Below are positions 34,941 to 46,525 of a DNA stretch of 64,000 bases, piece after piece. The first letter of the stretch is position 1; each line of letters begins with the position of its first letter. The DNA lies in the NCBI GenBank assembly GCA_037974665.1, contig CM075770.1, positions 66,041,850-66,105,849 on the forward strand, given 5' to 3'. A program made the translations under genes and the position numbers. Below the pieces are notes generated by a model. That model saw nothing but the letters and a program-made list of their open reading frames with translations, ran no database searches and had not been told where the DNA came from. The stretch comes from Ehretia macrophylla. Its lineage: Eukaryota > Streptophyta > Magnoliopsida > Boraginales > Ehretiaceae.

Positions 34941-35169
34941 TGTGGAAACACAATCCCACATCAGAAGATTTGGAAGTGAGAGAGCTGGATATAAGGGCTT
35001 GGGTCCTTGTATCAGCCACGAGGCCTTTTATCATGGGAGACCATGGGAGAAACAAAGTCGTGAGGGCCTTGTGCCTGCGGGCCAGGGATTGCCAATAGCA
35101 GACAATTTTGTGGTAGTGACGGCTCGGTGAGACTCTGCGTGGGCTCCACGTGGGGATCGGGTCGTTACA
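34941..35169 (+). repeat. TRIM 3' LTR
   Basis: 229 bp, about 95% identical to the 5' LTR. Differences are scattered rather than clustered, and several are transitions. The box-C-like motif is conserved in both copies. Confidence 0.95.
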
Positions 35170-35571
35170 GTAGGGCCCTCTAATGTCCTGCGAGTAAGGT
35201 TGTCGTCCTTTTAACAGCTCATGACGTACGATTTGGGATGAAAAAACAGAGCAAAAGAAAAAAAGTGGCTCGAAACTGATGAAAACGTTCGATTTTGGGC
35301 TCCAAAAAGGGGCACAGCGAGCAAGTTGCCTGCCCCCGTCGTAGAGCTCTCGGAGAACCTTGCAACGGTATGCTGTGCGCCGCGTAACTCCTTACGGATC
35401 AAAAGTTATGGGCACCGAAGCGACTGAGACCTGATCACAAGCCCTACGCCCTCGGTTTGCCGGCCCAGGCTCCACGTGAAGCGAAGTTGTCTTGCCCAGG
35501 GTGCCGTGGGATTCGATAAAAGAAATGTGGTGGATGGCCACCCTAACCGGAGCAAAAAAAATTGAAAATGA

Positions 35572-35689
35572 GGGTGCAACACGAGGACTTCCCAAGGGGT
35601 CACCCATCCTAGTACTACTCTCGTCCAAGCAAGGTTAACTTCGGAGTTCTGATGGGATCCGGTGCATTAGTGTTGGTATGATCGCACCC
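35572..35689 (-). rRNA. 5S rRNA gene, copy 25
   Basis: 118 nt with about 4 substitutions, three in box A. Box C and the start are intact. Confidence 0.95.
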
Positions 35690-36250
35690 GTCATGTTGAG
35701 GGCACAATTCCTTTATGTGTTAATGGTTCACAGTCCCAGCCTAAAGAGATGGCCTATTCAGAAGGCCCAATGGGCTTAATGACAACCCATCCACTTCAAG
35801 AACCTAGCAGCCTCGCAAGACGAGATATCGACGCATTGTAGGGCCCTCTAATGTCCCATGAGTAAGGTTGTCGTCCTTTTAATAGCTCACGACGTATGAT
35901 CCGGTATGAAAAAAAAGTGTAAAAGATGAAAAGTGGCCCGAAACTAATGAAAACATTCGATTTTTGGTTCCACAAATGGGCTAAGCGAGCAAGCTCACTG
36001 CTCCAGTCGTAGAACTCTTGTAGAGCTTTGCAACGGTATGATGTGCGCCACGTAACTCCTTACGGATCAAAAGTTATGGGCACCGGAGCAAGGAAGACCT
36101 GGTCACAAGCCCTACGCCCTCGGATTGCGGGCCCAGCCTCCACGTGAAGCAAAGTTGTCTAGCCGAAGGTGTCGTCGGATTCGATAATAGAAATGTGGTG
36201 GATAAAGTAACTTGGCAACCCTAACCGAAGCAAAAAAAATTAAAAATGGG

Positions 36251-36368
36251 GGGTGCAACACGAGGACTTCCCAGGGGGTCACCCATCCTAGTACTACTAT
36301 TGCCCAAGCACATTTAACTTCGGAGTTCTGATGGGATCCGGTGCATTAGTGCTGGTATGATCGCACCC
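36251..36368 (-). rRNA. 5S rRNA gene, copy 26
   Basis: 118 nt with about 4 substitutions: two in the intermediate element and two in box A. Confidence 0.95.
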
Positions 36369-36692
36369 GTAATGTTGAGGGCACAATTCCTTTATGTGTT
36401 AACGGTTCACTGTCCCAGCCTAGAGAGATGGCCCAATCGGAAGGCCCAATGGGCTTAACGACAACCCATCCGCTTCAACAACGCAGCATCCTCGCAAGAC
36501 GTGATATCAACGAGTTGTAGGGCCCTCTAATGTCCAGCGAGTAAGGTTGTCGTCCTTTTAAAAGCTCACGACGTACGATCCGGGACGGAAAAATAGAGCA
36601 AAAGAAGAAAAATGGCCCGAAACTGATGAAAATGTTAGATTTTGGGCTCTGAAAATAGGCGCAGCCAAGCAGTCTTGTTGCTCCCGTCGTAG

Positions 36693-36707
36693 AGCTCTCG
36701 GAGAGCT
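36693..36707. other. Perfect short inverted repeat in the 5S spacer (example)
   Basis: AGCTCTC-G-GAGAGCT, a 7-bp palindrome with a one-base centre. It is present with few changes in most spacers (for example around 8990-9020 and 32780), in mid-spacer. No known role. Confidence 0.7.
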
Positions 36708-36929
36708 TTTCAACCGTATGGTGTGCGCCATGTAACTCCTTTCGGATCAAAAGTTATGGGCACCGGAGCGAGAGAGACCTTGTCACAAGCCCTACACCCT
36801 CGGTTTGGAGGCCCAGCCTCCACGTGAAGCGAAGTTGTCTTGCCCAAGGTACCGTGGGATTTGATAATAGAAATGTGGTAGATAAAGTATCTTGGCAACC
36901 CTAACCGGACCAAAAAAAATTGAAAAAGG

Positions 36930-37047
36930 GGGTGCAACACGAGGACTTCCCAGGGGGTCATCCATCCTAGTACTACTATCGCCCAAGCACGCTTAACTTC
37001 GGAGTTCTAATGGGATCCGGTGCATTAGTGCTTGTATGATCGCACCC
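36930..37047 (-). rRNA. 5S rRNA gene, copy 27
   Basis: 118 nt with about 4 substitutions, one in box C. Box A is intact. Confidence 0.95.
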
Positions 37048-37607
37048 CTCATGTTGACGACACAATTCCTTTATGTGTTAACGATTCACAGTCCCAGCCT
37101 AGAAAGATGGCCCATTCAGAAGGCCCAATGGGCTTAACGACAACCCATCCGCTTCAACAACGCAGCATCCTTGTAAGACGTGATATCGTCGCATTGTAGG
37201 GCCCTCTAAAGTCCTGCGAGTAAGGTTTTCGTCCTTTTAACAGCTCACGACGTACGATCTGGGGCAAAAAAATAGAGCAAAAGAAGAAAAGTGGCCCAAA
37301 ACTGATGGAAACGTTCGATTTTAGGGTCCAAAAATGGATAAAGCGAGCAAGCTAGCTGCCCCCGTCGTAGAGCACTCGGAAAGCAGTGCAACGGTATGCT
37401 GTTTGCCGCGTAACTCCTTGCGGATCAAAAGTTAAGGGCATTGGAGCGAGGGTGACCTAGTCATAAGCCCTGTGCTCTCTGTTTGCGGGCCCAGCCTCCA
37501 CGTGAAGCGAAGTTGTCTTGCCCAAGCTGCCGTGGGATTCGATAATAGACATGTGGTGGATAAAGTATCTTCGAGACCCTAACCGGAGCAAAAAAAATTG
37601 AAAATGG

Positions 37608-37725
37608 GGGTGCAACACGAGGTCTTTCTAGGGGCTCACCCATCTTGGTACTACTCTAGCCTAAGCACGCTTTACTTTGGAGTTCTGATGGGATCTGGTA
37701 CATTAGTGCTGGTATGATCGCACCC
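37608..37725 (-). rRNA. 5S rRNA gene, copy 28 (strongly diverged)
   Basis: 118 nt with about 12 substitutions spread over the whole gene, including two each in boxes A and C. Both transcript ends are intact. Probably inactive. Confidence 0.92.
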
Positions 37726-38283
37726 GTCATGTTGAGGGCAGAATTCTTTTATATGTTAACGGTTCACAGTAACAGCCTAGAGAGATGGCCCATTTAGAAG
37801 TCCCAAGGGGCTTAACGACAATACATCCGCTTCAACAACGCAGCATCCTCGCAAGACGTGATATCGATGCGTTGTAGGGCCCCTTAGTGTCCCGCGAGTA
37901 AGGTGTCGTCCTTTTAACAGCTCACGACGTACAATCCGGGACGGAAAAACAGGGCAAAAGAAGAAAAGTGGCCCGAAATCGATGAAAATGTCCGATTTTG
38001 GGCTAAAAAATTTGGCACAGTGAGAAACTCGATGCCCCCGTCGTAGAGCTCTCGGAGAGCTTTGCAACGGTATGCTGTGCGCCGCGTAACTCCTTGCGGA
38101 TCAAAAGTTATGGGCACCGGAACGACGGAGACCTTGTCACAAGCACTACGACCTCGGTTTGCGGGCCCATCCTCCACGTGAAGCGAAGTCTTCTTGCGCA
38201 AGGTGCCGTGAGATTCGATAATAGAAATGTGGTGGATAAAGTATTTTGGCAACCCTATCCGTAGCAAAAAAAATTGAAAAGGG

Positions 38284-38401
38284 GGGTGCAACACGAGGAC
38301 TTCCTAGGGGGTCACCCATCCTAGTACTACTCTCGCCCAAGCACGCTTAACTTCGGAGTTCTGATGGGATCCGGTGCATTAGTGCTGGTATGATCACACC
38401 C
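38284..38401 (-). rRNA. 5S rRNA gene, copy 29 (near consensus)
   Basis: 118 nt with only 2 substitutions, both outside boxes A and C; one is the recurrent CpG change at transcript position 6. Among the best candidates for an active gene. Confidence 0.97.
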
Positions 38402-38961
38402 GTCATATTGAGGGCACAATTCCTTTATGTGCTAACAGTTCACAGCCCCAGCATAGAGTGATGGCCCATTCAGAAGGCCTAATTGGCTTAACGACAACCC
38501 ATCCGCTTGAACAACGCAGCATCCTCGAAAGATGTGATATCAATGCATTGTAGGGCCCTCTAATGTCCCGCGAGTAAGGTTTTCGTTCTTTTAATAGGTC
38601 ATGACGTACGATCCGAGATGAAAAAATAGAACAAAAGAAGAAAATTGGCGCGAAACTGATGAAAACGTTCGATTTTAGGCTCCAAAAATGGACAAAGCGA
38701 GCAAGCTCGCTGCCCCGGTCGTAGAGCTCTCGGGGTGCTTTGTAACGGTATGCTGTGCACCGTGTAACTCTTTACGGATCAAATGTTATGGGTACTAGAG
38801 CGAGGGAGACCTGGTCACAAGCCCTGTGCCCTCTATTTGCGGGCCCAGCCTCCACGTGAAGCGAAGTTGTCTTGCCCAAGGTGCCGTGGGATTCGATAAT
38901 AGAAATGTGGTGGATAAAAAATCTTGGCAACCCTCACCGGAGCAAAAAAAATTGAAAAGGG

Positions 38962-39079
38962 GGGTGCAACACGAGGACTTCCCAGGGGGTCACCCAACCC
39001 GGTACTACTCTCGCCTAAGCACGCTTAACTTCGGAGTTCTGATGGGATCCGATGCATTACTGCTGGTATGATCGCACCC
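38962..39079 (-). rRNA. 5S rRNA gene, copy 30
   Basis: 118 nt with about 6 substitutions. Three around the box C / intermediate-element boundary and one in box A occur only in this copy and copy 31. Confidence 0.95.
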
Positions 39080-39638
39080 GTCATGTTGAGGGCACAATTC
39101 CTTTATGTGTTAACGGTTCACAGTCCCAGCCCAGATTGATGGCCCATTCAGAAGGCCCAATGGGCTTAACGATAACCCATCCGCCTCGACAATGCAGCAT
39201 CCTCGCAAGACGTGATGTCGACGCGTTGTAGGGCCCTCTAATGTCCCACGAGTTTGGTTGTCGTCCTTTTAACAGCTCACGACGTACGATTCGAGATGAA
39301 AAAACAGAGCAAAAGAAGAAAAGTGGCCAGAAACTAATGAAAACTTCGATTTTGGGATCCAAAAATGGGCAAAGCGAGGAAGCTCGCTGTCCCTGTCGTA
39401 GAGCTCTCGGAGAACTTTGCAGCGGTATGCTGTGAGCCGCGTAACTCCTTACGGATCAGAAGTTATGGGCACCGGAGCGAGGGAGGCCTGGTCACAAGCC
39501 CTACGCCCTCGGTTTGCGGGCCCAACCTCCACGTGAAGCGAAGTTGCCTTGCCCAAGGTGCCATGGGATTCTATAATAGGAATGTGGTGGATAAAGTATC
39601 TTGGCAACCCTCACCGGAGCAAAAAGAATTGAAAAGGG

Positions 39639-39756
39639 GGGTGCAACACGAGGACTTCCCAGGGGGTCACCCAACCCGGTACTACTCTCGCCTAAGCACA
39701 CTTAACTGCGGAGTTCTGATTGGATGCGGTGCATTAGTGCTGCTATGATCACACCC
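39639..39756 (-). rRNA. 5S rRNA gene, copy 31
   Basis: 118 nt with about 10 substitutions: the four shared with copy 30 plus six of its own. The pair is a duplication or conversion that has since diverged. Confidence 0.94.
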
Positions 39757-40314
39757 GTCATGTTGAGGGCACAATTCCTTTATGTGTTAACGGTTCACAG
39801 TCCCAGCCTAGTGAGATGGCCCATTCAAAAGGCCCAATGGGGTTAACGACAAACCATCCGCTTCAACAATGCTGCATCCTCACAAGACGTGATACGACGC
39901 GCTGTAGGAACCTCTAATGTCCTGCAAGTAAGGTTACCGTCCTTTTAACAGCTCACGACGTATGATCCGAGAAGGAAAAATTGAGGAAAAGGAGAAAAGT
40001 GGCCTGAAATTGATGAAAACGTTCGATTTTGGGCTCCAAAAATGGGCAGAACGAGCAAGCTGGCTGCCCCTGTCGTAGAGCTCTCGGAGAGATTTGCATC
40101 GGTTTGCTGTGCTCCTTGTAACTCGTTCGGATCAAAAGTTATGGGCACCGGAGCGAGGGAGACCTGGTCACAAGCCCTACGCCCTCGGTTTGGGGGCCGA
40201 GCCTCAACGTGAAGCGAAGTTGTCTTGCCCAAGGTGCCGTGGGATTTGATAATAGAAATGTGGTGGATAAAGTATCTTGGGAACCCTAACCGAAGAAAAA
40301 AAAATTGAAAATGG

Positions 40315-40432
40315 GGGTACAACACGAGGACTGCCCAGGGGGTCACCCATCCTAGGACTACTCTCGCCCGAGCGCGCTTAACTTCGGAGTTCTGATGGGA
40401 TCCGGTGCATTAGTAATGGTATGATCGTACCC
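40315..40432 (-). rRNA. 5S rRNA gene, copy 32
   Basis: 118 nt with about 8 substitutions, two in box A. Box C is intact. Confidence 0.93.
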
Positions 40433-40493
40433 GTTATGTTAAGGGCACAATTCCTTTATGTGTTAACATTCACAATCCCAGCCTAGAGAGATG

Positions 40494-40517
40494 GCCCATT
40501 CAGAAGGCCCAATGGGC
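40494..40517 (-). promoter_or_regulatory. Inverted repeat with paired site II (TGGGCC) motifs upstream of 5S (example)
   Basis: GCCCATT and AATGGGC separated by 10 bases, 62-85 bp upstream of copy 32. On the minus strand it gives two TGGGCC words, the plant site II motif bound by TCP factors. It recurs with minor change in most units. Together with an AACCCTAACC telo-box-like word about 25 bp beyond the gene's 3' end (for example 40958-40967), it resembles the pairing found in plant translation-gene promoters. A role in Pol III transcription is inference. Confidence 0.5.
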
Positions 40518-40990
40518 TTAACGATAACCCATCAGCTTCAACAACGCAGCAACCTCGGAAGACATGATATCGACGCATTGTAGGGCCGTCTAATGTCTCG
40601 CGAGTAAGGTTATCATCCTTTTAACAGCTCACGACGTACGATTCGGGACGGAAAAACAGAGCAAATGAAGAAAAGCGGCCCATAACTAATGAAAACAAAC
40701 AACTTTGGGCTCCAAAAATTGGCACAGCGGGCAAGGTGGCTGCCCAGTCTTAGCGCTCTCGGAGAGCTTTGCAACTGTATGCTGTGCACTGCGTAACTCC
40801 TTACGGATTAAAAGTTATGGGTACCGGAGCGACGGAGACCAGGTCACAACCCCTGCACCCTCGGTTTGCGGGCCTTGCCTCCACGTGAAGCGAAATTGTC
40901 TTGCCCAAGGTGTCGTGGGATTCGATAATAGAAATGTGGTGGATAAAGTATCTTGGCAACCCTAACCGGAGCTAAAAAAATTGAAAATGG

Positions 40991-41108
40991 GGGTGCAACA
41001 CGAGGACTTCCCAGGGGGTCACCCATCCTAGTACTACTCTCGCCCAAGCACGCTTAACTTCGGAGTTCTAATGGGATCCGGTGCATTAGTACTGGTATGA
41101 TCGCACCC
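40991..41108 (-). rRNA. 5S rRNA gene, copy 33 (near consensus)
   Basis: 118 nt with 2 substitutions, both outside boxes A and C. A strong candidate for an active gene. Confidence 0.97.
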
Positions 41109-41667
41109 ATCATGTTGAGGGCACAATTCCTTTATGTGTTAACATTCACAGTCCCAGCCTAGAGAGATGGCACATTCAGAAGGCCCAATGGGCTTAATGA
41201 CAACCCATCCGCTTCAACAACGCAGCAACCTCGCAAGACGTGATATCAACGCGTTGTAGGGCCCTCTAATGTCCCACGAGCAAGGTTATCGTCCTTTTAA
41301 CAGCTCCCGATGTACGATTCGAGACGGAAAAACAGAGCAAATGAAGAAAAGTGGCACGAAACTGATAAAAACGTTCGATTTTTGGTTCCAAAAACGGGCA
41401 CAGCGGGCAAGCTGGTTACCCTTGTCTTAGCGCTCTCAGAGAGGTTTGCAACGGTATGCTATGCACCACGTAACTCCTTACGGATTAAAAGTTATAGGTA
41501 CCGGAGCGACGGAGACCTGGTCACAACCCCTGCGCCCTCGGTTTGCGGGCCCTGCCTCCACGGGAAGCGAAGTTGTCTTGCCCAAGGTACCGTGTGATTC
41601 GATAATTGAAATGTGGTGGATAAAGTTTCTTGGCAACCCTAACCAGAGCAAAAAAAATTGAAAAAGG

Positions 41668-41785
41668 GGGTACAACACGAGGACTTCCCAAGGGGTCACC
41701 CATCCTAGTACTACTCTAGCCCAAGCACGCTTAACTTCGGGGTTCTGATGGGATCCGGTGCATTAGAGCTGGTATGATTGCACCC
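41668..41785 (-). rRNA. 5S rRNA gene, copy 34
   Basis: 118 nt with about 5 substitutions. Boxes A and C are intact; one change lies next to box A in the intermediate element. Confidence 0.95.
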
Positions 41786-42345
41786 GTCATGTTGAGGGCA
41801 CAATTCCTTTATGTGTTAGCGGTTCACAGTCCCAGCCTAGAGAGATTGCCCATTCAGAAGGCCCAATGGTCTTAATGACAACCCATCAACTTTAGCAACG
41901 CTGCATCCTCGCAAGAAGGGATATCGACGCATTATAGGTCCCTCTAATGTCCCGCGAGTAAGGTTGTCGTCCTTTTAACATCTCACGACGTACGATCCGG
42001 GATGAAAAAATAGAGCAAAAGAGGAAAAGTGGCCCGAAACTGATAAAAATGTTCGATTTTGGGCTACAAAAACGGGCATAGCAAGCAAGCTGGCTTCCCC
42101 TGTCGTAAAGCACTAAGAGAGCTTTGCAACGGTATGTTGTGCGCCGCTTAACGCCTTATGGATCATAAGTTATGGGCACCAGAGCGACGGAGACCTGGTC
42201 ACATGCCCTACGCCCTCTGTTTGCAGGCCCAGCCTCCACGTGAAGCGAAATTGTCTTGCGTAAGGTGCCGTGGGATTCGATAATAGAAATGTGATGGATA
42301 AAGTATCTTGGTAACCTTAACCGGAGCAAAAAAAATTGAAAAGGG

Positions 42346-42463
42346 GGGTGCAACACGAGGACTTCCTAGCGGGTCACCCATCCTTGTACTACACTCGCCC
42401 AACCACGCTTAACTTCAGAGTTCTGATGAGATCCGATGCATTAGTGCTGGTATGATCGTACCC
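42346..42463 (-). rRNA. 5S rRNA gene, copy 35
   Basis: 118 nt with about 9 substitutions, one in box A. Box C is intact. Confidence 0.93.
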
Positions 42464-43023
42464 GTCATGTTGAGGGCACAACTCCTTTATTTGTTAACGG
42501 TTCACAGTCCCAGCCTAGAGAGATGGCACATTCAAAAGGCCCAATGGGCTTAACGACTACCCATCTGCTTCAACAACGTAGCATCCTCGTAAGACGTGAT
42601 ATCGACGCCTTGTAGGGCCCTCTATTGTCTCGGGAGTAAGGTTGTCGTCCTTTTAACAGCTCACGATGTACGATCTGGGACGGAAAAATAGAGCAAAAGA
42701 AGAAAAGTGGCTTGAAACTAATGAAAACGTTCGATTTTGTGCTCCAAAAATGGGCATAGCAAGCAAGTTGGATGCCCCCGTTGTAGAGCTCTCAGAGAGA
42801 TTTGCAACGGTATGTTGTGCGCTGCGTAACTCCTTACGGATCAAAAGTTATGGGCAATGGAGAGACGGTGACCTGGACACAAGCCCTACGCCCTCGGTTT
42901 GCCGGCCCAGCCTCCACGTGAAGCAAAATTTTCTTGCCCAAGGTGCCGTGGGATTCGATAATAGAAATGTGGTGGATAAAGTATCTTGGCAACCCTAACT
43001 GGAGCAAAAAAAATAGAAAAAGG

Positions 43024-43141
43024 GGATGCAGCACGAGGACTTCCAAGGGGGTCACCCATCCTAGCACTACTCTCGCCGAAGCACGCTTAACTTCGGAGTT
43101 CTGATGGGATCCGGTGCATTAGTGCAGCTATGATCGCACCC
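43024..43141 (-). rRNA. 5S rRNA gene, copy 36
   Basis: 118 nt with about 7 substitutions, including two at the 3' end of the transcript and one in box A. Box C is intact. Confidence 0.94.
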
Positions 43142-43702
43142 GTCATGTTGAGGGCACAATTCCTTTATGTATTAACGGTTCACAGTCCCAGCCTAGAGAG
43201 ATGGCCCATTCAGAAGGCCCAATGGCCTTAACGACAACCCATCCGCTTATACAACCTAGCATCCTCGCAAAACATAATATCGACGCGTTGTAGGGCCCTC
43301 TAATGTCCCGTGAGTAAGGTTGTCATCCTTTCAACATCTCACGACGTACGATCCGGGATGGAAAAATAGAGCGAAAGAAGAAAAGTGGCCCGAAATTGAT
43401 GAAAATGTTCAATTTTGGGCTACAAAAACGGGCATAGCGAGCAGGATGGCTGCCCCCGTCGTAGAGCTCTCAGAGAGCTTTGCAACGGTAAGTTTTACGC
43501 CGCGTAACTCCTTACAGATCAAAAGTTATGGGCACCGGAGCGAAGGAGATCTGGTCACAAGCCTTACGCCCTCGGTTTGCAGGTCCTACCTTCACGTGAA
43601 ACGAAGTTTCCTTGCCCAAGGTGCTGTGGGATTCGATAATAGAAATGTGATGGATAAAGTATCGTGGTAACCTTAACCGGAGCAAAAAAAATTGAAAAGG
43701 GG

Positions 43703-43820
43703 GGGTGCAACACGAGGACTTCCCAGGGGGTCACCCATCCTAGTACTACTCTCGCCCAAGTGCGCTTAACTTCGGAGTTCTGATGGGATCCGGTGCATTA
43801 TTGCTGTTATGATCGTACCC
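43703..43820 (-). rRNA. 5S rRNA gene, copy 37
   Basis: 118 nt with about 5 substitutions, two in box A. Box C is intact. The upstream G-run is one base longer than usual. Confidence 0.95.
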
Positions 43821-44378
43821 GTCATGTTGAGGGCACAATTCCTTTATGTGTTAACGGTTCACTGTCTCAGCCTAGAAAGATGGCCTATTTAGAAGGCCCA
43901 ATGGGTTTAACGACAACCCATCATCTTTAACAACGCAGCATCCTCGGAAGACGTGATATCGACGCCTTGTAGGGCCTTCTAATGTCCCGCGAGTAAGGTT
44001 GTCGTCCTTTTAACATCTTACAACGTACGATCCGAGACGGAAAAATAGAACAAAAGAAGAAAAATGGCCTGAAACTGATAAAAAAGTTCGATTTTGGGCT
44101 ACAAACGGACACAGCGAGCAATCTAGCTGCCCCTATTGTAGAACTCTCAAAGAGCTTTCCAACGGTATGCTGTGCACTGCATAACTCCTTACGGATCAAA
44201 AGTTATGGGCACCGGAGCGACGGAGACCTGGTCACAAGCCCTACGCCCTCGGCTTGCGGGCCCAGCCTCCACGTGAAGCGTAGTTGTCTTGCCCAAGGTG
44301 CAGTGGGATTCGATAATAGAAATGTGGTGGATAAAGTATCTTGGCAACCCTAACCGGAGCAAAAAAAATTGAAAATGG

Positions 44379-44496
44379 GGGTGCAACACGAGGACTTCCC
44401 AAAGGGTCAGCCATCCTAGTACTACTCTCGCCCAAGCGTGCTTAACTTCGGAGTTCTAATGGGATCCAGTGCATTAGTGCTCGTATGATCGCACCT
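44379..44496 (-). rRNA. 5S rRNA gene, copy 38
   Basis: 118 nt with about 8 substitutions: one in box C, two in box A, and A as the first base. Confidence 0.94.
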
Positions 44497-45054
44497 GTCA
44501 TGTTGAGGGCACAATTCCTTTATGTGTTAATGGTTCACAGTCTAGCCTAGAGAGATCGCCAATTCAGAAGGCCCAATAGGCTTAACGACAACCCATCTGC
44601 TTCAACAACGATGCATTCTCGTAAGACATGATAACGACACATTGTAGGCCCTCTAATGTCCCGCGAGTAAGGTTGTCGTACTTTTAACAGCTGACGACGT
44701 ACGATCCGGGACGAAAAAACAGAGCGAAAGAAGAAAAGTGGCCAAAAACTGATGAAAATGTTCGATTTTATGCCCTAAAAATGGGCATAGCGAGCAAGCT
44801 GGTTGCCCCCATCGTAGAACTCTCGGAGAGCTTCGCAACGGTATGCTGTGCGCCGCGTAACTCCTTACGGATCAAAATTTATGGGCACCGGAGCGATGGA
44901 GACCTGGTCACAAGCCCTACGCTCTCGGTTTGCGGACCCAGTCTCCACTTGAAGCGAAGTTGTCTTGCCCAAGGTGCCGTGGGATTCGATAATAGAAATG
45001 TGATGGATAAAGTATCTTGGCAACCTTAACCAAAGGAAAAAAAATTGAAAAGAG

Positions 45055-45172
45055 GGGTGCAACACGAGGATTTCCCATGGGGTCATCCATCCTAGTACTA
45101 CTCTCGCCCAAGCATGCTTAACTTCGGAGTTCTGATGGGATCCGGTGCATTAGTGCTGGTATGATCGCACCA
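45055..45172 (-). rRNA. 5S rRNA gene, copy 39
   Basis: 118 nt with about 5 substitutions, one each in boxes A and C. The first base is T. Confidence 0.94.
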
Positions 45173-45731
45173 GCCAAGTTGAGGGTACAATTCCTTTATG
45201 TGTTAACGGTTCACAGTCCCAGCCTAGAAAGATGGCCCATTCAGAAGGCCCAATGGGCTTAACGACAACCCATCCGCTTTAACAACGCAGCATCCTCGCA
45301 AGACGTGATTTGAATGCCTTGTAGGGCCTTCTAATGTCCCGCGAGTAAGGTTGTCGTCCTTTTAACATCTCATGGTGTACGATCCGTGATAGAAAAATAG
45401 AGCAAAAGAAGAAAAGTTGCCTGAACCTGATAAAAACGTTCGATTTTGGGCTACAAAAATGGGCACAGCGAGCAACTGGCTGCCCCTGTCGTAGAGCTCT
45501 CAGAGAGCTTTCCAACGGCATGCTGTGCGCCGCATAACTCCTTACGGATCAAAATTTATGGGCACCGGAGCGACGGAGACCTGGTCACAAGCCCTACGCC
45601 CTCGGCTTGCGGGCCCAGCCTCTACGTGAAGCGAAGTTGTCTTGCCCAAGGTGCCGTGGGATTAGATAATAGAAATGTGGTGGATAAAGTATCTTGGCAA
45701 CCCTAACTAGAGAAAAAAAAATGGAAAATGG

Positions 45732-45849
45732 GGGTGCAACACGAGGACTTCCCAAGGGGTCGCCTATCCTAGTACTACTATCGCCCAAGCGCACTTAACT
45801 TCGGAGTTATGATGGGATCCGGTGCATTAGTGCTGGTATGATCGCACGC
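45732..45849 (-). rRNA. 5S rRNA gene, copy 40
   Basis: 118 nt with about 7 substitutions, two in box C and two in box A. Confidence 0.94.
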
Positions 45850-46408
45850 GTCATGTTGAGGGCACAATTCCTTTATTTGTTAACGGTTCACAGTGCAGCC
45901 TAGAGAGATGGCCCATTCAGAAGGCCCAATGGGCTTAACAACAACCCATCCGCTTCAACAACGCAGCAACCTCGTAAGACGTGATATCGACACGTTGTAG
46001 GGCCCTCTAATGTCCCGCGAGTAAGGTTGTCGTCCTTTTAACAGCTCACGACGTACGATCCGGGATAGAAAAACAAAGCAAAATTAGAAAAATTGCCCGA
46101 AACTGAAGAAAACGTTCGATTTTGGAATCCAAAAATAGGCATAGTGGGCAAGCTGCCTGCCCTCATCGTAGAGCTCTCGGAGAGCTTTGCAACGGTATGC
46201 TGTGCGCCGCGTAACTCCGTACGGATTAAAAGTTATGGGCAACGGAGAGACGGAGACCTGGTCACAAGCCCTACGCCCTCGGCTTGCGGGCCCAGCCTCC
46301 ACGTGAAGCGAAGTTGTCTTGCCCAAGGTGCCCTGGGATTCGATATTAGAAATTTGGTGGATAAAGTAGCTTGGCAACCCTAACCGGAGAAAAAAAAATT
46401 AAAAAGGG

Positions 46409-46525
46409 GGAGGGAACACGAGGACCACCCAGGGGTAACCCATCTTAATACTACTCTCGCCCAAACATGCTTAACTTCAAAGTTCTGATGGGATCCAGTG
46501 TATTAGTGCTGGTACGATCGCACCC
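46409..46525 (-). pseudogene. 5S rRNA gene, copy 41, heavily mutated
   Basis: About 117 nt with roughly 15 differences: the last ten transcribed bases are rearranged, one base is lost near box C, and both boxes are hit. Almost certainly dead. The full-length retrotransposon lies 404 bp upstream. Confidence 0.88.

Larger units (their letters stand above)
34640..35169 (+). mobile_element. TRIM (terminal-repeat retrotransposon in miniature), complete
   Basis: A 530-bp element with two LTRs of 230 and 229 bp around a 71-bp interior, flanked by a perfect 5-bp duplication GTAGG (34635-34639 and 35170-35174). The LTRs run TGTGG...TTACA and differ at about 12 sites plus one indel (about 95% identity), so the insertion is not recent. 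The interior consists of little more than a tRNA-Met primer site and a polypurine tract. There is no coding capacity; movement would need proteins from another element. The short frames across it are chance. Confidence 0.96.

Noticed and set aside
34640..35169. Firm assignment of the TRIM to the Cassandra family
   Set aside because: The 5S-like words are short and wrongly spaced by about 13 bases, and I have no family alignment. Kept only as a hypothesis.
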